From the NCBI GenBank assembly GCA_029783825.1, contig JAREIK010003421.1, forward strand, positions 942,358 through 1,006,357: a stretch of DNA of 64,000 nucleotides. Reading direction: 5' to 3'. This document shows, in pieces, positions 24,290 to 36,360 of the stretch. The translations under genes and the position numbers were made by a program. Source of the stretch: Sapria himalayana. Its lineage: Eukaryota; Streptophyta; Magnoliopsida; Malpighiales; Rafflesiaceae. The notes beneath the pieces are model-generated. The model saw only the letters and a list, made by a program, of their open reading frames with translations, was not told the DNA's origin and did not search any database. Numbering within the stretch: the first letter of the stretch is position 1; each line of letters begins with the position of its first letter.

Positions 24290-25084
24290 ATCTTATAATC
24301 TTTCTAAGACCTTTCACTTAACTTATATTATATGTTAGATAGAAATATACCAGCAAGTTTTGAAATTAAAAAAACTTATAAGTATCCTCAAGGGGGTATC
24401 ATCAATCTTTTTAATATGATATGAATTCTATTTATAATTAATATTTACCATATAACTAATACAATTATCTAACTCATTGAGTTTTTCATTTATTAATAGA
24501 TCTTAGTCTATATGAATCAAAATAACTATCAATAAGTATACATATTTATTAATCATCTCAAGAGTTAAAGTAATAATATTTATAATAAACACGGGGTGTT
24601 GATTATTATATGTGTTAGTACACAATAATCATCTCGAGTTGATCCCATTGAATATACACAAATATATTAGTAAAAGAAGTTAGAACTTTATCATTCCCCA
24701 TAGTCAAGATAGTCCTAGTAAAATCATATTAAAATCTTACCAATTATGTGTATAACTTCATTTAAACTATGAACATTAAATTTATATTTCACAAGAACTA
24801 ATGATTTGATTATCTATATGTAAATCGAACTCTACATATCAAATAATCTACTTTTTAGTATAAAAGATACACTTGCATTATATTTAGATGCAAACATAGC
24901 TCATATAGATTCTCATAGAAATAAAATAATAAATTATATTAAATAAACATTAATGACAATAAAATGACTTTCAGTATAAATTTGTTTTAATAAGTAGATC
25001 TTTTAGGTCTCGCTAGTAATCCTCATCATACTCCAATAAAGATTATATATTACTCATTGATATTAATGCATTCAAGTCTTTTTA

Positions 25085-26620
25085 GGAAATCATTTCTTTT
25101 GAACATAAAGAGGAATAACTTCAAACTATGCATGAAGAAATTAAGTGACTAAATATCAACCATATATATGATCTTCTTGCCTCGCCTAAAAGAAAGTGGG
25201 CATTAAATAATTAGTGGATCTTTAGACTAAAACCCAATGATCTTGTATCTTAATGAAGATATAAGACTTTTTTAGTCATAAAGAGTTTTAATTAAAGAAA
25301 GGGCTTTTATATTGATGAGAATTTTATTTTTGTCATGAAGATGTCATTTATTTGAGTTATTTTGGGTCTAGCTGCTTGTTTACACTTAAAAATTGATAAA
25401 CTAAATATAAAAATAATTTTTATTCATGATTTATATGAGGCCCTTTACATGAAGAAGTTTGAAGGATTTTAGGTGGAAAAAAAAAGATTTAGTTTGCAAA
25501 CTCAAAAAAGCTTGCATGAGCTTAAATAAGCCCCATGACAGTGGTACAAGAAGTTATACTTATTTATGAAGTTGCATAACTTTCATCATACTTTTTATGA
25601 CTATAATATTTTTTTTAGTCATAAGCTTGGTAATGACCAACTAAATCTTTTACTATATATTGATAATATATTAATCATCGAATGTAATATGGTGTGGATT
25701 GATGAGCAAAATGGGGAGCTAGGAAATGACTTTTCTTTAAAAGTTTTAGGCCCAATTGGGCATATTCTAAAGATATGCATCCAAGATACACCCTCTTGAT
25801 ATATAAGGTTATCTCAAGAATGTTATGCATAGATGATTTTTAAAAGATTTTTCATTAAGGCTAAGCCAATCTCAATCCCCATAGAGAGCCACTTTAGGCT
25901 GAGTATTGAGCATTATCCTAAGACTATTGAGAAGTAAATATATAAATCATGTTCCTATTCACCAGTCCTTAATAGTCTCATATATGTTATGGTTTATACC
26001 ATATGAGATAAAAACATGTCGTTAGTGTTGTTAGTTGGTGTCTTTTAGACCAATAAGCTAACACTATATAATAATAAAATCTATTATAAAGTATCTTCGA
26101 GATATATTTTAATCAACTTTGTATCTTGGTGGGATAAAGCCTAATCTTTTTAAATACACTAATTCTAATATGGCTAGTGATCAAAATTTTTGGAAGTTCA
26201 CCTCAAGTTAATTAATAATTTTTTGAGAGGGAGCAATTATGCAGTAATCCAAACTATACAAGTGCATAGTACTAGAAAATATCGAGAGTGAATTTATTAC
26301 AACTATTAAACATGCAAAAAAAATTTGTGGATCGAAAGATATCTTCTAAACTTGTGTGCATCAGAATCCTTCATTATTTATTTCAATAATCAAAGTGTAA
26401 TTCATATATCTAAAAATTTGATACTTCAAAATAGATATAAGCATATTTATGTGAGATATTTTTGGATCTGAAATATCTTATATGAAAAATCTATTATAGT
26501 AAAAAAAATATGGATAAACAAAATTATCACTTTTATGCTCACAAAATCTTTGATTATAGTAAACCTTCTTTGTTTAAATCACATATTAGTATTTTCCTAT
26601 TCCACTGAGGCCAAAAAAAA
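25085..26620 (+). pseudogene. Ty1/copia reverse transcriptase-RNase H (Tork/Tnt1-like)
   Basis: 3' half of a copia pol with the order RT then RNase H. RT: KMSFI*VILGLAACLHLKID (about 25350-25400), KKLYLFMKLHNFHHTFYDYN (25549-25608), and the catalytic box reading YIDN in LLLYIDNILII (25650-25682) instead of YVDD, so the second catalytic Asp is Asn. RNase H/C-terminus: AKPISIPIESHFRLS (25860-25905), a YVMVYT-like block near 25985, FIIYFNNQSVIHISKN (26372-26418) and YKHIYVRYFWI. Stops are moderate in number. Gag, protease and integrase are missing upstream. The ending near 26620 lacks a recognisable polypurine tract. Confidence 0.9.
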
Positions 26621-27489
26621 AAAGATTTATTGAGTCTACATGAGGTTTTCATAAATGTTCATACTGGTTAAACAAATTTGATTTATTTTATTAAAATTAT
26701 ATGTTTTATTTTTTTATTGAGTGATTTATTTTAGAGTTTTAGTTACATGTTACTATGTATGTCTTTTATGTATGCAAGATCATGAAATAATTTGTAATTT
26801 TAGAGTTTTATGTATGTTTTATGTATGTATAAGAAAATATATTTCTCATTATATGTGGTTTTATAAATGGAAAGACAACTCATTGAAAATCAAAAATTAA
26901 GTGAAATGATGCAATGTAGTAGAAGAAAAAGATGTGTGCAGATTTCGCGTGTTGAAGAAAATGTCAGTGACACTCTCTCTCCCAAACAAGTGAATAACAA
27001 GCATGAAGAATAATTGACAGAGTTAGGTTTGTTATCTCCAACCTATTTCCATCCAAACAATTATTTATCCTTGTGTAATTGATTTCGCATTTAATTGTTG
27101 TAGTGTTGCTACTTGTATTACTTGTGTTGTTGATAATGTTATAATTGCTATATTATAAATATTTTTCTATTGTGTTATTATGGCAAGTATGTTGATGTTT
27201 CTATAATATTTGTTGTTGGTTGTTGATGCTTATTGATATGGTTGATGTTGCCTATTTTAGTTTTGTCTAATGTGTTGTAGTTTGGTGACTAATGATGTCA
27301 TTTACCCATCATATTGATATTTTAGGTTTTGGTATTGATTAATGATGGTGATATTAAAAAATTATATTTTTTCAATTGCTCATACAAATACCACAAAAAA
27401 ACAAACTATTTGTTTATGTTCTTAATTGAGTTTTTGATACAAATTTTGTATTCTAGATTGTACTTAGTTTTGTGATGAGTATAATTTAA
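26621..27489. other. Unassigned AT-rich stretch
   Basis: T-rich DNA with short TTGTTG/TGATGTTG runs near 27100-27300. It may include the 3' LTR of the copia fragment before it, but I see no LTR boundary, primer site or coding homology. Confidence 0.35.
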
Positions 27490-27780
27490 GAGAGGGGAGT
27501 AGTGCAGAGATAGGATATAGAAGTTCTGATTTTTGTAATGCCTTTCTTCACTTTACACTAGAGCATTTACAGAAGTACATATAAATAAAAAATTAATTAA
27601 AACACAAATTGTAGCTTAGCTTTGGAAAATGGCAAAGTGGCCCTAGGGCTTTGAGAAGTGGCAAAAGAAAGTGAATTGGCAGGAAATAAGTATAATAGGA
27701 GTTGAGGTGTTGAGGTTTTTAAGTGTTCCAACATAACAATGATATGCACGTAAATAGGAGTGAAAAAGGTGTTCCGTATC
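27490..27780 (-). repeat. Start of chromovirus 3' LTR
   Basis: On the minus strand the sequence after the polypurine tract opens TGATACGGAACACC at 27780, a TG start as expected for an LTR. A second LTR copy is not present in the window, so the length is unknown and 27490 is only where I stop following it. Confidence 0.4.
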
Positions 27781-28130
27781 ATTCCCTCCCCCTAAAAGTA
27801 TCTGTCCTCAAGGATCAAACTTTGGGTATGCTTTGGAGAACCACCATGTGTTCTCCCACGTGGCATCATCAAATGGTGGGTCTGGCCACTTCACTAAAAA
27901 CTTTAGTGTGATGTCTATACTACCCTTTATGAATCTCATGCCAAGCTAAGTGGACTCAAGATGGGGCAATAGTGTGGATTCATCTGAAACTAGCAAAAGT
28001 TGAGGGAATGTTGGATTGATTGAATCCAATGGATGTGAAAGATACATGAAATACATAATGAATTTGGGATTTCTGGGAAAAAGCTTGGTAAGTGTTGTGG
28101 CTTTGGTATGATGCAAAAAAAAAAAACTCA
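27781..28130 (-). pseudogene. Chromovirus integrase C-terminus with chromodomain, plus polypurine tract
   Basis: End of a Ty3/gypsy chromovirus polyprotein, in which a chromodomain fused to integrase steers insertion to modified chromatin. Minus strand: a frame 28131-27946 with KFIMYFMYLSHP (the integrase C-terminal Val-Phe-His-Val-Ser region), then across one stop FLVKWPDPPFDDATWEN and FSKAYPKFDPEDRYF (about 27895-27800), a chromodomain with its Trp and the Ala-Thr-Trp-Glu core. A purine run TTTTAGGGGGAGGGAAT (27797-27781) follows, the expected polypurine tract. Frame decay is light compared with the neighbours. It is truncated upstream, where a gypsy LTR piece begins. This is a different lineage from the Athila-like family. 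Confidence 0.9.
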
Positions 28131-28149
28131 ATGGTCCTTAGCACCACAC

Positions 28150-29430
28150 TAACAACTCAATAGACTCGTTTGAGCTTGAATACTTAATAGAATTTCATAA
28201 GTATATGAGTCATACAAGTAATAAAATGAATGCAAGTCCAAATATCAATCTCACACAATTATTATAGTACTTGGATCATGTAATAGTGAAATAATTGACT
28301 ATTCAAGTTGAGAAGATATAACTAGGTCTCAGATAGATACTTAGAAATTAGGGTTTGTAAATTTTCTTATGCATGATGATATTTTTTTTTCTTGTTGTGG
28401 CAATGTCATAACTATTTGTTATATGAAGGGTAAGAGAATATGAAAGTTCTCATACCTTGTTAGTATTCAAGAGATTATCAATCATAGGCTATCACCACCA
28501 TGGATGGTGATATCCCATGATTTTTTCTTTGATATGCCTATTATGTATACCGAAGTGCAACAATTACCTATGTTTGGCTACACCATAATCTTACTCCTTT
28601 TAGACAATATGCTAACTTTCCTTAATAATTATTTTGAATATATAATTTTTATTTTTCAGCCTCAATTATCATAGAAGACATACAAAGATGTGGTTATTAT
28701 TATATTTTAACTTTTAGCTTTGTTAGCACTATACTCATATCAACTAAACATATGTCACTCTAGAAATTTCACACTTGGAAGCTATATATGAAAAAAAAGA
28801 TTGCATGGCTATCACATTCTATCGATACACATTCCCATGCATATGGCTTAAAGCTTACATATCACCATCTACTATATCCAGCACATGACTCACATGGAAT
28901 ATTGAAACCCTAGACTAGACTTTATAAGAGACCCCAACACCATTTCGGGTCAGCCTTTTTAGAAGATATCCAATAGTATAGTCATAAATATATTTATGCT
29001 TTTAACTTCATTGGTACCATATGTATATCATTTAAACAATCATCAACCTAGAGGGTTCACATACGAACTCATCACAATAGAATGAGAATCAAATTGTTGT
29101 CATGTTTTATTGATGCCAACCTCATGCATTATGTCCCTTGTTTTACTCATTATAGTCCACCACAACCAACACTCATGAATTCATGTGATGGTGAAAACCT
29201 AAATCAATGTTCATATAAACACTCATATCCAACAGCATTCAATACATGAAAAACCACAAGTATTTACTATAGAACTACATCTATCAAATACATAGTTACA
29301 TAAATCAACTATAGGTTCTTAAGTAGCCTGAAATTTGGGAGGAATTTGAGAGAGAAAGTTAAAGAATCATCTTGTTGAATTGGGTATCCTCGAGAATAGT
29401 TATTATTAGGATATAGGTTTTGAATATGGT
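28150..29430 (-). repeat. Gypsy family LTR, R/U5 half, reversed
   Basis: Aligns with 52420-53700: the phrase AGTATATGAGTCATACAAGT is shared with 52431-52450, and the later blocks (CTCATACC..., landmarks ATAGTTTAATGA-like) keep the same order. It contains the R/U5 half only; the U3 half is missing, and plus-orientation LTR U3 follows from about 29.5 kb. Confidence 0.65.
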
Positions 29431-29479
29431 TCCCAATCCACTTTGCTTTGCATTCAGCTTGACAGTTTTCTCAATTAGG

Positions 29480-30335
29480 GGTGGCATTTGCAATTGGTAA
29501 TTATATGACACTTTATGTACTGACTTTTGGGTGGTTTGGAGTATATTTATTAATACGTTTGCATGTATTTATGCTTAAATTATAGAAATTTCATTAATTT
29601 TATCTTTTGAAAGATTTTTAAAAATGTTAGTGAAATTATATCTATTTAGGTAAAAATTGTTAGAATTTGATAAAGCAAAAGCTTTGATGAGAGAAAAAAG
29701 ATATGGAAAGTCATGATTATATCTATGTCATGACTTAAGTTTACCTTTCACCATCTTACCAAGTAGTTATGAAGTTCTTTTTTTGTTGTTGTAAATCTAT
29801 AAATGTAGTCATGATGATCTTTGTACACTATGACTCTACAACCATATTAATATAATATTTGTACTATAAAACATAGTTTTAATGGTTATGATATTATCTT
29901 GAAGTTGTAGTCGTACTATGTCTAAAATAATTTAATTATCATGACATTATTTTCACATTATCACAACCAAGTACCCCACTAGTATAATTAGTCATGATAA
30001 ATTCTAATGTCTTAACATATTCATTATAGAGCCAAAATACGAAGTAATTTGAGTTATAATATTATACTTTTCCATGATATTTCATTCTAGAGAACATTTA
30101 CTCTAGCCAAAATATTTTTCAGTGCTATGATCTTGTGCTCTAGAGAGAAATCACCTAAGTCATAATCATTTCTAGTATTTTGGCTTTGGGTTATAGAGGA
30201 AAAATGTATTATTCATGGTTATTCCTAGTACTATGTTATTTTGTTCCATATGAGAGTTACCTAAGTCATGAAATTTAGTACCATTGTTTATGTTCTTTTA
30301 TTATGTTTTTTTTTTCCTTTTTAGTGATATTTTTA
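29480..30335 (+). repeat. Gypsy family LTR, U3 half
   Basis: Follows U3 of copy A: TAGTCATGATGATCTTTG near 29810 against 11740, and ACCCCACTAGTATAATTAGTCATGAT near 29971 against 11908 and 39205. GTCATGAT/GTCATGAC words are dense. It joins gag directly at about 30.34 kb, so R, U5 and the leader have been deleted from the 5' LTR of the following element. Confidence 0.65.
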
Positions 30336-30344
30336 TTGAGCTGA

Positions 30345-32765
30345 AGCTCTATGACTGAACTAACCCCTCTAGACCTATAAATTGAAAGAACTAGAAGAAT
30401 ACTTGTCAAACAAAAAGTTGATAAGGATATGATGAAGGACACTAGAAGTAACAAAGAGACCTAATGGGGTAATATACAGGTTATCCAATAGCTCATCCAC
30501 TACCATACATTGAGAGATATTTTGGAAGCCCATAATGATGGATACTTATTCTATGATTCAGTTGCAACCATTTGAAGCTAATTACTTTGAGTTGAAGTCA
30601 AGTCTAATAGCTATGGTTTAACATCACCAATATAATGGAAGAATATCACAAGGCCCTAATAGACCTATCACATTATTTTTGGAGCTATGTCACACTATAA
30701 AAATATATGGAGTTAGCCCGGATACAATAAGGTCTTGCTTATTTTCATTTTTATTAAGTAGTAAAGCATAGAGTTGGTTCTAATATTTAATGCAAGGCTA
30801 AATTTAGATTTGGTATGAATTATTGAGGGCCTTTATCACTAATTCTTTCCCACATTAAATGACTTCTCAATTATAAAGCGAGATAAGTCAATTTCAGTAA
30901 GAGGAGCATGAGAACGTATATGATACTCGATACTATTTTAAGGAGTTGTTGAGGATATCTCCCCAACATAAATTTGAGTTATGGTTTTATACCCAAACCT
31001 TCTAAAATGGGTCGAACAACATGACAGGGTGCATGGTTTTTGTGGCCACCAGATCGTCTATTATAAATAAATTGCTAGATAAATAATATCATTTGTTTAA
31101 TGAGGTAGAGAAAAATAACTACTAAATTCTAACAGATCATTCATTTGATAGAACACAAGTCTAAGTTTTAAAGTTTGATATATTGACTGTCATTAAAGCA
31201 AAGATATAAGACATATTGAGGATGTTTGATGCTAATGAAGAAAAGAGAAAAATATCAAAAGAGATCACCATTTTTACATTCATATAAATTGGTAGACTTA
31301 GATCCCATTTATCAATTGGAAAATACTAATCAAAAATAAAGAAATTGATATGTATCTCAACCCAACAACCATGTCACAATGAATTACCATCCAAACATGA
31401 GAAATCATGAGAATTTTTCATATGGAGGTAATGGGAGTGGGCTATAGCATATCAAGTAGTACTCTAGAAACATTGAGATTAATACAAGGAACTACACTAA
31501 TTAAAGACTCTCTAATTTTAATTTTCAACCATCATGAAGGAAAGACAAGTCAATTGTGGATGATGAGGTGCAATTTAGCATAGTAGAACTAAAAAAATAA
31601 TATAATGCCCAATACAATCAAATAAGGGTGTTTAGAGTGAGGATGCATGGAAAAAGTTTGGTGATGAGAAATATAGAGCATCACATTGGTCAATTGGCAT
31701 TATCAATGAAGAGAATGTGAGTATATGAACTACTAAGTGATAAAAAAATAAATCCAAAGAATTATTTCTCAATATTGCTTAGAAGTGGAAAGGAGCTATA
31801 AACGTACTTTGAACAAAATAATTCTATAGAACTTTTAGAGGTGAAAGTGTCATGACTCCGAAGCTATAAAAATTATTTTGAACAATAAGATTCTAAAGAT
31901 TTTAAGGGTGATAAAGCCTTTACTTTTTCAAATATCATGACTCAATTTTAAATTCTCTAAGAAGCCATAACCCCAACTAAAGAGAACTAGAATAATGATA
32001 GCTATTATGTCATCATTTATAACAAAACCATGACTCAAAATGAAGCACAAAACTAAGTTTCACCCAAAGATGAAAATAAGAAAGATAGGAAAATAGATGA
32101 GAAAATGTAGCATACCCAAGGTTATGGAGACAATAAGATAAATCAGAATGAAACTCAGAGTAAATTTTTTATGAATCTTTCATTTTCACAATGATTTAGG
32201 AAAGGAAAATTTGATAAACACTTCAAAAAATTTCTTAATATATACCAGAACTTATAAAACATATCATATACTAAATCTCTAGCCAAAATACTAAACTATA
32301 TTAAATTTATAAAAGATATAATGAGTAGTAAGAGGAAATTGTAGACATACAAGATCATGAATATGACCTAGAAGTATAATGAAATAATTCAAATAAAACT
32401 TATGAAAAAATTTAGAGACCTTGAAAGTTTTACTATACATTATATTATTTAAGATCACACATTTCATAAGAAATTGTGTAACTTAGGATCAAGTGTCAAC
32501 TTGATGCCCCTGTCCATTGCATGAAAAATGAATTTTGGCAAAATTACTTTAACTTCTCTCTCACTCAAAGTAATGGATTGGGATATCAAATGCCCGAATG
32601 GAATCATCAAACATGTATTGGTCAATGTGACCATTTTAGCCATGAGACAAGTCCTCATTGACTTCAAGAAATATGAGTGCACTCTCTGTGTCAGTAAAGA
32701 ACAAATAAAGTTTAATCTTTACAATGGCTTATGAGGTCTAGATGCTGATGAAATAGGGTGTTAAA
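30345..32765 (+). pseudogene. Athila/Tat-like gypsy gag and protease (element E1)
   Basis: Capsid and protease of the dominant gypsy family, with stops but long collinear homology. Gag: LQPFEANYFELKSSLIAMV (about 30570-30625), GPNRPITLFLELCHTIKIYG, WYELLRAFITNSFPT (about 30810-30860), NYHPNMRNHENFSYGGN (31384-31434) and the gag-linker block IGQLALSMKRM followed by FSILLRSGKEL (about 31690-31800). Protease (about 32170-32765): KGKFDKHFKKFLNIYQN, KFIKDIMSSKRKL, then LCNLGSSVNLMPLSIA (32476-32523), where the active Asp-Leu-Gly is Asn-Leu-Gly, so it is dead, and a long open piece MNFGKITLTSLSLKVMDW...KFNLYNGL (32528-32730). RT normally follows at once; here it does not. Between gag and protease are further Val-Met-Thr phrases. 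Confidence 0.92.
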
Positions 32766-32959
32766 GAATCATCAATCTTTTATATATTGCATTGCAACAA
32801 AAAGTAGATTTTTAGTGAAAAGATATTATAAAAAATTATTGGCCAAATGAAGATAAAATGTATGAAATAGAAAAAAAACCTATTGGAGTTTTGAGAGTAA
32901 TGAAGTGTATGGAACATAAAAATAACTTTGAAGTTGTTAGAGCAATGAAGTGTATGAAA

Positions 32960-33742
32960 CATAAGAATAAATTTTGAGCTATAATAGTGATGAAAATAAA
33001 GAATATGAAGAATTATATTGGAGTCGCAAAATTGTGGAAATAAAAGAAGATGGCTACTAAGAGGTCATGACATTCTTCAAAGTCTAGACCTAAGAGGATT
33101 CTTATGATGATAGGTCTAAATAAGATGATATATCTATGAAAAAAAGGTAAGGTTGAGATAAAAATTATGGAAGGGAAAAGCAAAGATAAAACTATGACTA
33201 TGCCTAGTATCAGGACTTAGGTGTTCCGAAATAAAAATGACTAAGGAAAATAGAAGAAAGAACTATTGTTATTCCAAGCATTGTGAATTTTATGATACAT
33301 AATGAATTAGACCACTAAAAGTATAAGGACAAGGTTGTGGCTATGCATATCACCACAACTTTGGAGTTACAAAAAAGAAAATGACAAATAAAAGGTGTAA
33401 GATAAAGCCACAACTTTAATAATAGCCATGACTTTGAAGGTATAAGAAGAAAAAGGAAAAGAAAGGCTTAAAGAAAAAGCCATGATAGTACTCTGCACCA
33501 TGACTTTGGGAATCCAGAATGAAAAGAGAAAATGGAGCAGAGAAAAAGTCATGACATTCACTAAAGTCATGATATCAAAAGAGGAAACAATGCTAAAAAT
33601 AAGTGTAGTTAAAGAAAGGCTAAAGAAAGAGACTAGTAACAAGGAAGTAAGATAATATACCAGAAAGATCACATAGACATAAGAGATCTATAATGGAGTA
33701 AAATAGTATTTATGATCTAGCTATAATTATTAAATATAGTAT
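32960..33742 (+). pseudogene. Val-Met-Thr repeat domain in place of pol (E1)
   Basis: The stretch between protease and the GGGAGGCAAC motif encodes no RT, RNase H or integrase block. Instead short units with Val/Ala-Met-Thr recur: EVMTFFKV (about 33064), AMTLKV (about 33428), CTMTLGIQNEKRKWS, EKVMTFTKVMISKEET (about 33545-33592) and KERLKKETSNKEV. The minus-strand domain at 55190-56040 aligns unit by unit with the second half of this, which shows that it is an inherited part of the family rather than random sequence. Charged spacers (Lys/Glu-rich) separate the units. Function unknown; no cysteine, zinc or nuclease motif is visible. The open frame of the opposite strand at 33672-33367 is a shadow. 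Confidence 0.65.
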
Positions 33743-33760
33743 TGTTTGGGAGGCAACTTA
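33743..33760 (+). other. Conserved post-pol motif (E1)
   Basis: TTGTTTGGGAGGCAACTTAA. The core GGGAGGCAACCC is a conserved non-coding mark found after the pol frame of Athila-like gypsy elements. It recurs here at 42567, on the minus strand at 50655-50676 and, weaker, at 55168-55185, each time just after the repeat domain. Confidence 0.7.
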
Positions 33761-34013
33761 AAAACTTTCTCCCACATGTGTGATATAATAAACACTTATA
33801 TCCACTATATAAATGAATGTACATATCTAATGACCCATAAGTATAGTTGCAGAACTCAAACACCACCATGATTGTCAATATGTCTACATGAAGTTACTTT
33901 ACTATTCATAGACCTTATGATACTTAAACCTAGTTATAGTAATTTGTAGTGATAATGATTTTTTTGGAGGGAGAAGTTATTACTTAGAAACAAGCAATGG
34001 TTTTAGTGTGGAA
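33761..34013 (+). other. Short 3' untranslated part and polypurine region (E1)
   Basis: Between the post-pol motif and the LTR. It ends in CAAGCAATGGTTTTAGTGTG-GAAG (33991-34013), the counterpart of the regions ending at 44770 and 54878 (minus). The plant-transposon ORF present in the other copies is deleted here. Confidence 0.6.
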
Positions 34014-36360
34014 GTATGTTTAGTGTTCAAATTACCATTCTTATGTATTTTGGTAATTGACAATTATGTATAGATGTAGAAATGAAGTTAATATATATTG
34101 ATTTCATGTATTTTAGAGAGTGGAAAGATTATGCTACCAACTATTTAACATACTCTTTCCACCTTATGACACATTCTCAATAATTGTGATATTATTTTAG
34201 AGTCACAACCATACTTATCTTGGAAAATTTAAATGGTTGCAATATTGATTATCTATTGCAACAACTATGTACTCTACTAGTACTCAAGTTTATAGTCAAT
34301 TTTATTGTGTCATGTCTTTATCTTTATATGGCTCGACAATCTCATATCAAAATCAAGACCTTTTTAAAAAATCTCAATTTTTGTGCTACAAAAAATTATA
34401 ATTCCACAAATACTCATGATAAAGCTGTGAAAATTATTCAAAGTCGTGACTTTTGGGATATTATATGTTATAGAGGATATTACTTGAGTAAAATTATTTC
34501 CAACGTCATAACTCTTATCCACAAAAGAATGCATAACTATGACATCCTAACAATATCATGGTAATATATTATATGATATTATAAGAGAAGAAAAGACAAG
34601 TGTCATGACCACTTAAAATACCATGGACACTTGATAGATATGAAGGCCTAATTTTTCACCACAACAAGTTCCTAGCACCATGGCCACAACCAACCCTTGA
34701 AAGACTTTCAAAGTTCCAAAGTTAGTTCCAAGTGGCATGACCCTCTATGGACTACAAACATATAAATACATAAAGAAATGACCATTTCAAAACTCAACAA
34801 CTTTGTGTTATAGAGAGATTAGGTCCAATGTATTGGTCATTCCCAATGTCATGACTTTCTAGAGTCACATCTTCAAGTTGAAGAGATGAAAACCAAAATT
34901 GTGATTTTTTTTCTAAAAGTCATGACTAATTACTATTGGTAACACAAGGCCACCCATGAAAAAAAATGAAAGATAGAAAAATTTCAAAAATATCTTTTAT
35001 TTTTTTTCATTCTCCCTCACGCAACAAGCAAAGTCATGATAACTACCAAATTTTAGGGGAAATTTTTGCACTTCCTATAGATTCCACAAGAAAACAAGGA
35101 ATGTAAGATTTAGGATATTTTTTAGAATTGAGGAGAATGACTCTCAAGCTCCTCTCCTCAAGAGATAAATTTGGAAATTTCTATCAAATTAGCATGGTGC
35201 TAGAGTTTGTATAATTTGAACTATGTGAATTAATTGGTTTTATTTATGAATGAATGAATGGTTTGATTTACCTTATGTATGGATATCGATGGATGATAAT
35301 TTAATAAAACTTGAATTAGGATTTTGACTATTGATAGTTTGTGCTAGATTTTCATGGTGGATTGTAACAAGTAAACAATGAGACTCAATCATATATATGA
35401 TAGGAAAAAAGTGATAACCCTTTAAACTATGATGTAAGAGATAAACACATTTTATATTAAGAAATTTGAGCATATTAAATATCATTAGTATGATGCTACA
35501 AATCCAAATATGGTTACTTTCATAAACTATTTTATTGTATATATCTTAAATGAACTAGTTCTCAATTAGGATTAATGTTATATAGAATATTCTTCCAAAA
35601 AGTTTACCTTTAGTGTGGGAGTCACATCATGACTAATGAGGATAGTGATAGAAAATCCTCAATACATGTTCTAAGTATGTTGTTACTCATAATATGGTGA
35701 TAGCCCTTGTGAGCTACTTTTTCTTGTATGGTTCCCACTAGTAAAATTTAAGACAAACATATGTTAATTATGCAAGTATAATACTTATATAGCTGAAAGT
35801 ATAAATGCTTTCAAAACATATTAATCATTAGTCTTATGACAATGGAGGTCAAAGAATAATAGTGTGCATGTGAAGCATCCATTAAGGGTAGTTGATGAAG
35901 TTTCCTAAAATATATGAGATTGTGAATAACTCTCATGCAAGATAAATTATTATCTTGATAGTGACATACCAAGGGAATATCCATGAGGAGACCACCATGA
36001 GGAATGGCTCAATGGTAGCAATCACCTTGTATGCCATTAGGTCAATGAGTCAATGCATAATGCCCCAACCTTTCTTTTGTGTCCAATATAATATATGATA
36101 AGAAACTTCATGGAATCACATTGATTAAATGAATAAACCATAGACCTAAGATTATCTACTAATATGAGTATCCATTTTTACTAAAAATGGTTTGTCAAAT
36201 TATTGAATAACTAAACCATTGATACAATTTAACTGGGATGAATATCTAGCTAAAAGTCCATTATACTTCTTACACAAGTCGTGTACTTGCAGATCTCAGT
36301 TGACGAGACACTCACATTTATGAGCCTTTAGGTTATTTTCTTATCGATAAAATAAGTAAA
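34014..36360 (+). repeat. Gypsy family LTR (copy D), 3' LTR of E1
   Basis: About 2.35 kb. U3 (34014 to about 34900) is full of GTCATGAC-type words and ACTAGTACTC near 34276. The segment at 35100-35180 (GAATGACTCTCAAGCTCCTC) is the forward version of the GGGTTTGAGAG block of reversed copies. The TATA-like ACATATAAATACATA is near 34757. The U5 end reads AATATAACAAAGTTG at 36358. The 114-codon frame at 34220-34564 lies wholly in U3 and is not a gene. Confidence 0.75.

Larger units (their letters stand above)
22261..25080. other. Unassigned AT-rich stretch
   Basis: About 2.8 kb without coding homology. It should hold the 5' LTR and leader of the reverse copia element and perhaps an LTR belonging to the plus copia fragment after it, but no copy of the 3' LTR start (TGTAATATCAAAGTC) is visible, so I do not call one. 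It contains a palindrome and 25-bp repeats (23014-23159) and a perfect AT hairpin (24250-24289). Confidence 0.35.

Noticed and set aside
33367..33672. 101-codon minus-strand frame of hydrophobic residues
   Set aside because: It is opposite the E1 repeat domain; the hydrophobic composition is the mirror of Lys/Glu-rich coding.
34220..34564. 114-codon frame as a small protein gene
   Set aside because: It lies inside U3 of a gypsy LTR, is not open in the other LTR copies and has no homology that I know.
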